The notes under the pieces were generated by a model. It searched no databases and was not told the DNA's origin. It was given only the letters and a program-made list of their open reading frames with translations. From positions 372,001 through 436,000 of the forward strand of contig NZ_CP108529.1 of NCBI RefSeq assembly GCF_036002945.1: 64,000 bases of DNA, given 5' to 3'. The translations under genes were made by a program, and so were the position numbers. This DNA comes from Streptomyces sp. NBC_01224 (GTDB taxonomy: Bacteria > Actinomycetota > Actinomycetes > Streptomycetales > Streptomycetaceae). Position 1 is the first letter of the stretch. The number at the start of each line of letters is the position of its first letter. Below, one piece after another: positions 10,001 through 18,148 of this stretch.

Positions 10001-10786
10001 TGGCCGTCGACATTCATCACATAGCGGTTGCCGATGGAACGGTCGCCGAAATTGAGGGTGCCGACCGGGTGGAGGTAGTCGTTCGGCCGGCCCTTCTGCT
10101 GCACCATATTCGGCAGGCCCCACGTCTCGCGGGGGTGCCCGGGTGCTGCTGGCCAGGCGCCCCCAACGCGTACCGGACGAAGAGCACGGGGGAATCCAGG
10201 AGGGATCGTCCACCAGCACGAGGGCTGCGTCGTCGCGGCCCTCGGGTGTACCTCGCCAGACGACGCGTGCCGTGCACGGTGGGCGTCCGTGCTGGAAGAC
10301 CGTCACCTGGTTGCCGGGCTCGGGACAGACGTGTGCGCTGGTGAGCACCAGATGCGCGGCGACCGCGTAGCCGGAACCGGGCTTTCCTCCGGGGCCGTTC
10401 ACTCCGACGACCCGCGACTGCTCCATCCTCGAATCCCCCCCTGGCGCTGTTGCCCAGTCGGGAATGTAGCCGCTCAGGTCCCCGGGACCTTCCTCCCGGT
10501 CCGCGCTGCCGTGGACGTACAGGTCGCCGCCGTCGGACTTCTGCGGCGTCAGCGAGATCTTGACCCGGTGCGTGTCGCCCTTGGCCGCGCCGAGCTCGGT
10601 GCCCGCCGTCACCACCCACGCCTTGAAACCGGCCTTGGCCTTCACGTCCTTCCGCAGCTCCACGGCGAACTCGAGTTCCACCTCACCGACCTTGAACTGC
10701 ACCTCCTTGTCGGCTCCTTGTACCGGCCGCCGCCAGCAGCTCGTCGCGCACGGCGGCAACCGCCTTCGCCAACTCGATCTCCATGA
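6927..10786 (-). pseudogene. Trypco2-trypsin-NTPase-TPR conflict-type protein, interrupted by several frameshifts
   Basis: Reading the complement from ATG 10786 and correcting frame changes reveals one multidomain protein. First is a trypsin-co-occurring domain (MEIELAKAVAAVRDELLAAA, then VQFKVGEVELEFAVELRKDV). Next is a trypsin-like protease with TSAHVC (His near 10332) and SGGALFS (Ser near 9951). Then comes a STAND-type NTPase with P-loop GPGGQGKTRLAQ (about 9580-9605) and VLVVVDYAET, followed by about twelve tetratricopeptide repeats (8730-7110). Frame changes lie near 10715-10735, between 10110 and 10160, at a run of nine G/C (9957-9965) and at a run of six (8734-8739). The last ~55 residues are unlike TPR and overlap the convergent DHFR-like gene. 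In intact relatives the NTPase is thought to sense a signal and gate the protease. Whether this copy is decayed or mis-sequenced cannot be settled here. Confidence 0.75.
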
Positions 10787-11021
10787 TTGGCCTTCCTGCC
10801 GCGGCAGCCCCCTCGGCCTGCAATCTCTGGCGAGACAACGGTAGGGGAAGCGCGCCGAACTCCCGACGCCCGGGTCCGGCCGCCCGGTTGAAGCCGTGAC
10901 CGGGTCAGGCGGGTTCCCTGCCGCCCGGGCCGAGGCGGAAGGGGGCGTGGGCGTCCGTCATGAGACTTGCGTACGCGGCGACGCGCAGGACCCAGCGGTG
11001 GATGCCGAGGCCCGGGAGCAC

Positions 11022-11668
11022 CTGTGCGGCTCGCACCGGATGAGTACGACCTCGCCGACGGAGCACGGGCGCGGCGTGGCCGTTGGACCATCGACGCCCT
11101 CCTGGACGCGGTGCCCGCCGCCGAGGACGCCCATGTCACCACGAACGGCGCGGCAGCGCTGGTACTCATCGCGACCGCCCTCGCGCAGGCCCGCGAGATC
11201 ACCGTCAGCCGGGGCGAACTCATCGAGATCGGCGACGGATTCCGTCTTCCGGACCAGCTGACCAGCACGGGCGCCCGACTGAGGGAGGTCGGCACCACCA
11301 ACCGTACCCACCTCGCCGACTACGCCGCCGCGGTCGGCCCCGGCACCGGGTGGACACAGCTGCCGTCCGGAGTGACGGCGGCCTTCGCCGACGTCCCCGG
11401 TCACCACCGGTTCATCACCAACATGCTTGCGGGAGTCGGCCCCGTGCCCGCCGTCCTGCTCGTCATCGCGGCTGACGAGGGCTGGTCGCGACAGACCGAG
11501 GAGCACGTGGCAGCGCTGACGGCCCTGAATGTGCGTCACGGCCTGATCGCCGTGACCCGCACCGACCTCGCCCCACCGGAGACACATTCTGATGCGGACC
11601 GTGGCGTCTGCGAGCTGCGGGAACACGCTCTGGAGAACGCCGTCGGGATTCTGCGCGACGCGGCCTGA
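11022..11668 (+). pseudogene. Chimeric relic: internal selA segment joined in frame to a selB segment
   Basis: The open frame here first matches the middle of L-seryl-tRNA(Sec) selenium transferase: [73 protein letters not shown]. Without a stop it then changes to the selenocysteine elongation factor SelB: TQLPSGVTAAFADVPGHHRF, NMLAGVGPVPAVL, AADEGWSRQTEEH, ALNVRHGLIAVTRTDLA. In Streptomyces selA and selB are adjacent, so a deletion from mid-selA into early selB explains the join. The PLP-lysine region of SelA and the P-loop and C-terminal mRNA-binding part of SelB are missing. The frame continues upstream to about 10967 without recognisable sequence. It cannot support selenocysteine insertion. 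Confidence 0.8.
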
Positions 11669-11990
11669 CGGCAAGTCTCCCGCGTTCAACGGCGCCATGC
11701 CCGCCGTCTGCGAACGTATGGGCTGATCCGCGACCGGCTATCGGGCCGCCATTTGCCACGTTTGCCGGTAATGGCGGAATTCACAGCGAGGGCATCACCG
11801 ACGATTTTGCGCCTGCGCCATTGGAAGATATTTCCTGTGATTCATGTCACATCATCTTCGTAAATGATCACGTCTTCGCGTGTCCACATCCTGGGATCAC
11901 TGTGAAAGGATGCCGACGTGCCGTCCTCGGCCAAAGTAAAAACGTTCATCCGATCCATCGATCGTCTGAATCAAATGCGGGAGGGCGAGA
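11669..11990. other. AT-richer leader upstream of the ATP-grasp gene
   Basis: This 320-base stretch is noticeably less GC-rich than its surroundings and contains no gene I can support. It carries a perfect CRP-type palindrome (listed separately). It probably contains the promoter of the ATP-grasp unit; I cannot assign -35/-10 boxes with confidence. Confidence 0.4.
11836..11851. promoter_or_regulatory. CRP-type palindrome TGTGA-N6-TCACA
   Basis: The sequence is TGTGA, six bases, TCACA, a perfect match to the general CRP consensus. It also fits the GTG-N6-GNCAC pattern known for Streptomyces Crp. It lies about 140 bases upstream of the ATP-grasp start, within the AT-richer leader. Crp-type control of specialised metabolism is established in Streptomyces, so regulation of the following biosynthetic genes is plausible. 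A chance occurrence cannot be excluded. Confidence 0.45.
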
Positions 11991-13157
11991 ATGCCGAGAG
12001 TGATCGTCATCGGATATCGAGGCGATCTCGACCGGGCGCTGCGACGTCGCGGCCTGGATCCTTTCTATGTGGTCCAGGCACCCATGGGTGCGCCGGACGA
12101 CCGGGAATCCTGCTGGGTCGCCGATTTCGAGAACGCTCAGGAAGTGCTCCGTGCAGTGCTCGCCCGACGGCTAGACAATATCGCCGGCGTCTTGTCCGTC
12201 CATGAAATGGGAGTGTTCACCGCGGCCTATCTGCGGCAGCAGCTGAGGCTTCCTGGAAATACGGATTCGCGCACCGTTCTCTCTTTCCGCGACAAGTACC
12301 TCCAGAAAAGCAGACTTCTCCCCGAGGTCCGGCGGGCGCGTTGTCGACATGTACCGAAGGGCACTTCTTACCAGGAACTCATCGACGACCTGGGCAAGAT
12401 TTTCGTGGTCAAGCCGGCGACCGGGGCCGGCGCTCTGCGCACGAACATCATCCGTTCCGCGGAGGAGTACGAACGCGCCCTCGCGCTCTTCTCGGGGACG
12501 TCGGACGTGGAGATCGTCGCCGAGTCGTTCATCGACGCGCCGGAGGTCTACATCGACGGCATTTGGAGAGACGGTGAGCTCCAGTGGTCGTCCATGGGCC
12601 GCTACCACGAAGCACCGGTCGACGCCGCTCACGACGGGACCCTCGCCGCTTGGGTGCTGGACAGAAGGCTCCACACCGGGTTGTTCCAGCAGGCCGAGAC
12701 GATCGTCCACCAGGTCCTCGGGAGCCTCGGCGCCCCCGATTGCGTCTTCCACTTGGAGATTTTCGAGGAAGAAACGGACCTCACATTCGGCGAGTGCGCC
12801 ATCCGGCTTCCCGGTGGGCTTTCCCCACAGGTCAATGAATTGACTTACGGTGTCGACCTGTTCGACGCCGAGATCAGCCTGGCGCTCGGTGAACCGCCGA
12901 CCCAGATGGGGCGCGACGGAGCGCCCGACCGTTTCTATGGATTCGTCCTCCTGCGGCGCCCCGACAGCGGCCACCTGACCCAGGAGGATTTCGAGCGCGC
13001 CTTCCGGTTCGACCAGATCCACTACGACTCGTCACCCGACGCGCCGGTCGGTCCCTACGGCCGTATCGGCCAGGCGATCGTGTCCGACCCGGACGAATCC
13101 AAACTGGAGAAGACGATTCACGACATCGTCCGATTCAACGCGACCGGCGGAACATAA
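11991..13157 (+). CDS. ATP-grasp domain protein, probable carboxylate-amine/thiol ligase
   Basis: The product is 388 residues from an ATG with GGGAGGGCGAG just upstream. It opens with a Rossmann-like pre-ATP-grasp segment (PRVIVIGYRGDLDRAL). The ATP-grasp fold follows: SFRDKYLQKSRLLPEV, GKIFVVKPATGAGALRTNII with the nucleotide-binding Lys, VEIVAESFIDAPEVYIDGI, and a metal-ligand region VFHLEIFEEETDLTFGECAI ending NELTYGVDLFD. Such stand-alone enzymes activate a carboxylate as acyl phosphate and couple it to an amine or thiol. The next gene encodes an adenylation-carrier protein, so the pair probably forms part of a small specialised-metabolite pathway. A hairpin immediately after the stop may limit read-through into that gene. 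Confidence 0.85.
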   Translation: MPRVIVIGYRGDLDRALRRRGLDPFYVVQAPMGAPDDRESCWVADFENAQEVLRAVLARRLDNIAGVLSVHEMGVFTAAYLRQQLRLPGNTDSRTVLSFRDKYLQKSRLLPEVRRARCRHVPKGTSYQELIDDLGKIFVVKPATGAGALRTNIIRSAEEYERALALFSGTSDVEIVAESFIDAPEVYIDGIWRDGELQWSSMGRYHEAPVDAAHDGTLAAWVLDRRLHTGLFQQAETIVHQVLGSLGAPDCVFHLEIFEEETDLTFGECAIRLPGGLSPQVNELTYGVDLFDAEISLALGEPPTQMGRDGAPDRFYGFVLLRRPDSGHLTQEDFERAFRFDQIHYDSSPDAPVGPYGRIGQAIVSDPDESKLEKTIHDIVRFNATGGT

Positions 13158-13186
13158 AGGGCGCCTTCGGCCCGTAGAAGCGCCCT
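13158..13186 (+). terminator. Stem-loop between the ATP-grasp and adenylation-carrier genes
   Basis: AGGGCGC (13158-13164) pairs perfectly with GCGCCCT (13180-13186), and an inner TTC/GAA adds pairs across a one-base bulge. It starts directly after the TAA stop of the ATP-grasp gene. It could be a terminator or an attenuator between the two genes. There is no U-tract, as is usual in Streptomyces. Confidence 0.5.
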
Positions 13187-13289
13187 CGCCAGCTGTCCGC
13201 AGCACGTTCATCAACCGTCCGCTCGCCAGGGAAAGTGTGGCCCACCTCTGTCCGCTTTTCCATTCCCTTCGACCGGAGGTCATCTTTCC

Positions 13290-15180
13290 ATGCCGGAAAC
13301 ACGTCATGTCGCGACGCTTCCCGACCTCTCGATCGTGCGGCGCTCGACACATCCCGCGGTGTCACCTTCGTCGGCGGCTCATTCCTTTCCTACGCGGAAT
13401 TACGGGAGTCCGCCGCGCGCATTGCGCAAGGACTGCGCGACGACGGCACCGTCCCGGGCGACCGCGTGCTGATATCGGCCACCGAGACCGAGCATTTCTT
13501 CCCCGCTTTCTGGGGCTGCGTGCTGAGCAGCGTCGTGCCGTGCCCGGTCGCCTCGACGGCCGATCCGGCGCGGTGGCGCGGCCAGTTGGAGCATCTGCGG
13601 ACGCTGCTCGGCGACCCGCCGGTGATCAGCTCCAAGGAGGCCCCTCGCGAACTACCCGATGTGGGCCTGCGATCGGTGACCGTCGAGGAGCTGAGCCATG
13701 CAGCGGCCGGGCCACAGCCGCTGCACACGCCCGCCCCGGACAGCCTCGCCCTGCTGATGCTCACCTCCGGGTCCACCGGGGCGAGCAAGGCCGTCCGGCT
13801 CACCCACGCCAATCTCCTTGCCGCGCAAGCCGGGAAGGCGGGGGCGCTCGACCTCGGACCCGGCGACACCTCGTTGAACTGGATCTCGGCCGACCACATC
13901 GCCGCCATCGAGGCCCATCTGCTGCCCATGTTCAACGGAGCGGCCCAGGTCATGACGGACCCGGCCACGGTCCTCGCCGACCCCCTGGAGTTCCTCCGGC
14001 TGATCGCCGCGCATCGCGTGCGGGTGACCTTCACCCCCAACTTCCTGTTCGGGCAGCTGAATCAGGCGATTGCACAACAACCGCTTACGGATGGCGAGTT
14101 GGACCTGTCGCACGTCCGGCACATCATCTCCGGCGGCGAGGCCACCGTGACCGCCACCGTGCGGAGCTTCCTGGCGGCGCTCGCCCCGTACGGGCTGCGC
14201 GGCGACGTGGTCGTGCCCGCCTTCGGAATGACCGAGACCTGCGCGGGCAGCGTGTTCAACCGCGACTTCGCCGCCCGCGACCTGGCCTCGGAGTTCCCGC
14301 CACTCGGACGCCCCGCGCGCGGTCTGGAGATCCGTGTCGCGGGGGGAGACGGCACCGTGCTGTCCTCCACGCGGCAGCCCGGCTGCACCAAGCCGGGAGA
14401 GGTGCAGCTGCGCGGCACGATGGTCACCAGCGGGTACTACGGGAACGAGACGGCCACCGCCGAGGCGTTCACCAAGGACGGCTGGTTTCGCACCGGGGAC
14501 CTCGGACGCCTGGACACCGACGGCCGGTTGACACTCGTCGGCCGCACCAAGGATTCCGTCATCGTCAACGGCGTCAACTACTACAGCCACGACCTGGAAG
14601 CGGCCCTCGACGAACTGGACGGCGTGCGGCGCGGGCACGTCGCCGCCTTCCCGGTCCGGCCCGAAGGCGCCGACTCCGAACAGCTCGCCGTCGCCTTCGT
14701 CCCCGCCGACGACGCGACGGACGAGACGTCCCTGTACCGAACGCTCGTCGCGATCCGCAGCTCCACGGTCATGCACTGGGGATTCAGGCCGCATCTGATC
14801 CTGCCCGTCGCCGAGTCGGACATCCCCCGCAGCAACCTCAACAAGATCCTGCGGGCGTGCCTGCGCGCCGCCGTCGAGGCCGGTGACCTGGACGCCGCGG
14901 CCCACCGCGCGGACGAGGTGAGCGCCCGGTTCCTCAGCGACCACGTGGCTCCGGAAGGCGACGTCGAGACCACGCTCGCCGAGGCCTACGCCCGCGTACT
15001 GAACATCGAGCAGGTGCCCGCGACCGTCAGTTTCTTCGATCTGGGCGGCACCTCGCTCGACGTGCTGCGACTCAAGCTGCAGATCCAGGCGGCGTTCGGC
15101 ATCGCGACGTACCGATGGCGACGCTGCTGCAGGCGCCGACCGTGCGCGCGCTCGCCCGCCGGCTGACCTGGAGGAGGCGT
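13290..15180 (+). pseudogene. NRPS-like adenylation plus carrier didomain protein with two frameshifts
   Basis: An adenylation domain is clear: SFLSYAELRESAARIA, LTSGSTGASKAVRLTHAN, ISGGEATVTATV, PAFGMTETCAGSVFN, GWFRTGDLGRLDTDGRL, TKDSVIVNGVNYYSHDLE and SNLNKILR. A carrier domain follows with the phosphopantetheine Ser in FFDLGGTSLDVLRLK. The natural start is probably ATG 13290, after GGAGG, reading PETRHVATLPDL. One base is missing near 13330 before DRAALDTSRGVTF. A second single-base change near 15108 shifts the carrier end, which resumes as DVPMATLLQAPTVRALARRL in another frame. The intervening frame is open from 13235 to 15166. After correction no stop follows, because the sequence runs into a relic on the other strand. 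The substrate cannot be read from sequence alone. Decay or sequencing error are both possible. Confidence 0.75.
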
Positions 15181-15189
15181 AGTCGAAGG

Positions 15190-15662
15190 CCCGTTTCGGC
15201 GCGGGAGAGTGTCCCCGAAAAGTTCGACGGAGGTGGCGAGGGTCCGCTCCGCCAGCGCATACAGGGATTCCGAAGTCAGCCCGAGGCGCGCCCTGCTGAT
15301 GGCCAGCGCCCGCAGCTCCTTGGACCGCGACACCAGAGCCTGTACCAGGTCGGCGGCGCCGTGGACGACCTGCTCGCGGTTGTCGGCTACCAGCAGAACG
15401 GCGCCGGGGCCCAGTGCTCCGACGACGGCCTCGACAAGATCCCCGCCCCCGGCGAATTGCCGACTCTCCCCGACCCCGATCGCCGATGCAACCTCCCCTG
15501 CCACATTGTCGTCAGCGGTGACACCGGCGAGCGGCACGAAGTGCACCACCCACTGTTCGGCGGCTGACGGCATACGCGAGCCGGGTCTTGCCGAGACCGC
15601 CGGGGCCGATGACATTGACGACCCGTGCGGTGCGCGGCAGCCCGGTCACGGCGTCGATGGCG
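15190..15662 (-). pseudogene. Relic of AfsR/LuxR-type regulatory ATPase
   Basis: The complement encodes VVNVIGPGGLGKTRLAYAVS, a STAND-ATPase P-loop. After a frame change it reads QWVVHFVPLAGVTADDNVAG, EVASAIGVGESRQFAGGGDL, LGPGAVLLVADNREQVVHGA, ADLVQALVSRSKELRALAIS and GLTSESLYALAERTLATSVE. This is the N-terminal part of the NTPase module of large SARP/LuxR-like regulators. The expected Asp-Asn in the Walker B region is still recognisable. No effector or DNA-binding domain is present on either side, so it is a fragment trapped between two other broken genes. Confidence 0.7.
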
Positions 15663-16165
15663 CTTGACAGGGACCTCCAGCTTCTTCCCGGTCAAGGTGC
15701 GCGGCACGGCAGCTATCGGAACGATGACATCCGGAACGTGCCAGGTGAGAGCGTGTGTTTGATCGACGTCGTGATGGCAATCCGAAGTGCGTCGTCGACG
15801 GACTCCCCTTCGGCGAGGACGACGAAAAGCGGCATGACGTATCGACTGTCCGGCAGTTCGGCGCCGATGACCGGACTGTCTGCGATCTGGGGAAGCTGCT
15901 CGACAACGGCGTAGATGTCGGCGGACCCCATCCGCACGCCCATGCGGTTGAGTGTTGAATCCGAACGTCCCGCCACCACGACCGACAGGTCCGGTTCGAC
16001 CGTGACCTAATCGCCGTGCCGCCAGATTCCGGGATAGACATCGAAGTAGCTCGCCAGATAGCGCTGGTTCTCCGGGTCGTTGACGAAGTGCAACGGCATC
16101 GAGCGAAGCGGTGCCGTCACCACCAGCTCCCCCTGCGCCCCGACGCACCCGACTCCCTCCTGCCC
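15663..16165 (-). pseudogene. C-terminal relic of acetoacetyl-CoA synthetase-like ligase
   Basis: Reading down the complement from about 16165, the fragments GAQGELVVTAPLRSMPLHF, NQRYLASYFDVYPGIWRHGD, TLNRMGVRMGSADIYAVVEQ, DSRYVMPLFVVLAEGESVDD and VPRTLTGKKLEVPVKRH match the C-terminal quarter of acetoacetate-CoA ligases. A TAG stands where the family has Trp after WRHGD, and a further frame change splits the end. The first ~480 residues, with the AMP-binding core, are missing. The relic directly abuts the AfsR-like fragment, so a recombination joint lies near 15660. Confidence 0.75.
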
Positions 16166-16205
16166 GGCACGGGGAGGAGGGAGAGTGAGGCGAGGCCGTC
16201 GCCGG

Positions 16206-16790
16206 TCAGGCGGACATGTCGGACGAGGCTCGGCCGAGCTCGCGGACGAACTCCTCCGCCCGGGGCCATGCGCCGTAGCCGGAGGCAGGGTTGAGGTGTC
16301 CGACCGGGCCGAGGTCAACGAGGCGGCTCCCCCATGCCCTGGCGAGATCAGCGACGCGATCGGCAGTGGCCAGGGGGTCGTTCGTGCTCGCCGCGACGAT
16401 GCTGGGGAAGGCCAGGGGTGTCCGGGGCGTCGGCGTCCAGCCGTTTTCGCGCAGGACTTCCAGGGTGGGGTAGCCCTCCGGCAGCGGTGTGTCGAAGTCC
16501 GGCGGCGCCGCCAGCAGTGCGCCCTCGACGGGACGCCGGTGTCGTTGCGCCCAGTGCACGGTGGTCATCACCCCGGCACTGTGGGCAACCAGTACGACGG
16601 GCCCGGAGATGTCCGACAGCGCCTTGTTGAGTGCGGCAACCTGGGCGTCGCGGCTCAGCCTGTCTTTCTCCAGCGGGGGAACGGTTCGGGCGTCGGCGAT
16701 CTTGTTGGCGAGGGCGGTCTGCCAGTGGTCCGGCACATGATCGCGCAGTCCGGGGACGATGACGACCGTCGGCTGTGCGCTGAGACTCAT
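16206..16790 (-). CDS. RBBP9/YdeN-type alpha/beta hydrolase
   Basis: The product is 194 residues, matching the small RBBP9/YdeN serine hydrolase family. The N-terminal strand TVVIVPGLRDHVPDHWQ, the nucleophile elbow AHSAG (Ser71), the acid in ASTNDPLATAD and the His in VGHLNPASG make a complete catalytic triad. The start overlaps the stop of the upstream MFS gene by four bases, placing it last in the BKACE operon. Natural substrates of this family are poorly known; here it could hydrolyse an ester or thioester in the same catabolic route. Confidence 0.88.
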   Translation of the reverse strand: MSLSAQPTVVIVPGLRDHVPDHWQTALANKIADARTVPPLEKDRLSRDAQVAALNKALSDISGPVVLVAHSAGVMTTVHWAQRHRRPVEGALLAAPPDFDTPLPEGYPTLEVLRENGWTPTPRTPLAFPSIVAASTNDPLATADRVADLARAWGSRLVDLGPVGHLNPASGYGAWPRAEEFVRELGRASSDMSA

Positions 16791-18118
16791 GACTGCAACT
16801 CCGGGGTCTTGAGCGCCGGGCCGGTTAGCAGCCCCAGGCGGCGCAGGTCATTTTCGTAGGAGAACTTGCCGATGGTGAAGGCCACGCTGCCCGCGAGCGC
16901 GACGAGCGGGATCACCTGCAGTGCGCCGAGCAGGCCCAGGTGGTCCGCGAGCATGCCCGTCACCGCGGGCCCGGGAGCCAGCCCGAGCAGGCTGTTGGCC
17001 AGAGTAAGGGTGGCGAAAGCCGTCGCCGCAATGGCGGCGGGGGTCAGATTGGCTACCATGGCGGCCGCCGGACCGGCGGTGCCGCCGGCCACCAAGGTCC
17101 CGGCCGCGATCAACACAAGCTGCAGCGGGCCGACCGGCAAGTGGAATCCCGTCATCAACAGCACGAACGACCCGAGCGCGCAGACGATCGCAACGATCCA
17201 CTTCCGGGCTGCGGCCTTCCGGCTGAGGCGGTCCGCGACGATCCCGCAGAGGATCATGCCAATGCCACTGATCAGCGCGAAGACCCCGGCGGCCAGGCCG
17301 GCCTTCGCAGGAGGCATGTCGTAGTACCGGTTGAGGAAACTGGGTATCCACGCGAGCAGGGCCATCGCGATGAACATCTGCAGCCCGCTGCCGATGTAGG
17401 CGCAGACCACGGAGACCGAGGAGAACAGCCTCGGCAGCTGGGTCCGGACGGGGGCGCGTTCCCCGGACACGGCGCTGTTGCGGATGGACGCCGGGCCCAG
17501 CCTCTTCTCGGTGACCACGAGGCCGTAGACCGCGGCCAGGACCAGTCCGAGGATTCCCATCGCGCCGAACGCCCAGCGCCAGCCATGCTCCTGGGCGATC
17601 ACACCGCCGACCGACACGCCCAGCACGGATCCGAACGAACCCCCCGCCATGAAGGCTCCGGAGAGCGTGGCCCGCAAACCGATGGGGAACACGCTGAGGA
17701 CCACCGCGATGCCGACGCTCCCGTAGGCCGCCTCTCCGACGCCGACCATGAACCGGCCCAGGAACATCTGGCCGTAGCTCGCGGAAATGGCACAGCCCAG
17801 GGTCGCCAGGCTCCACGCCGTCGCGGCGATGACCAAGGTCCTGACCCGGCCCCAGCGGTCCGCCAGAAGCGACAGGGGAAAGGTGAGCACTCCGACCATC
17901 AGGGCAACGATGCCGCTGAGAGAGCCCAACTCGGCATCGGAGAGCAGCCATTCGGCCTTCAACAGGGGAAAAACCGCGTTGAGGACCTGTCGCGACATGT
18001 AGTCGGACAGCAGAAGCCCAAAACCGAGGGCGAACACGAGCCAGGCATAGCTACGGGATACAGCCGGTGTGGCGGGAGACGTCCCCGGCACCGTTGTGCC
18101 GGCAGTGTGCAGTCCCAT
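16787..18118 (-). CDS. MFS transporter
   Basis: The product is a 443-residue, twelve-helix major facilitator. Key features are the first helix FALGFGLLLSDYMSRQ, the loop 2-3 motif LADRWGRVRTLVIA, and the matching motif in the second half, VADRLSRKAAARKW. The pattern is that of organic-acid (ACS/AAHS-like) proton symporters rather than drug exporters, but the substrate is inferred. I place the start at ATG 18118, because AAAGG lies eight bases upstream; GTG 18127 and ATG 18124 are in the same frame. It sits between the TauD dioxygenase and hydrolase genes and probably imports the compound degraded by the operon. Confidence 0.88.
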   Translation of the reverse strand: MGLHTAGTTVPGTSPATPAVSRSYAWLVFALGFGLLLSDYMSRQVLNAVFPLLKAEWLLSDAELGSLSGIVALMVGVLTFPLSLLADRWGRVRTLVIAATAWSLATLGCAISASYGQMFLGRFMVGVGEAAYGSVGIAVVLSVFPIGLRATLSGAFMAGGSFGSVLGVSVGGVIAQEHGWRWAFGAMGILGLVLAAVYGLVVTEKRLGPASIRNSAVSGERAPVRTQLPRLFSSVSVVCAYIGSGLQMFIAMALLAWIPSFLNRYYDMPPAKAGLAAGVFALISGIGMILCGIVADRLSRKAAARKWIVAIVCALGSFVLLMTGFHLPVGPLQLVLIAAGTLVAGGTAGPAAAMVANLTPAAIAATAFATLTLANSLLGLAPGPAVTGMLADHLGLLGALQVIPLVALAGSVAFTIGKFSYENDLRRLGLLTGPALKTPELQS

Positions 18119-18148
18119 GGGCATCACCTTTTCGTCTCTGGTCGCGGC

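Noticed and set aside
11821-12003. A 60-codon plus-strand frame in the ATP-grasp leader
   Set aside because: It has no ribosome-binding site, overlaps the CRP-type palindrome and the true start, and has no protein-like features.
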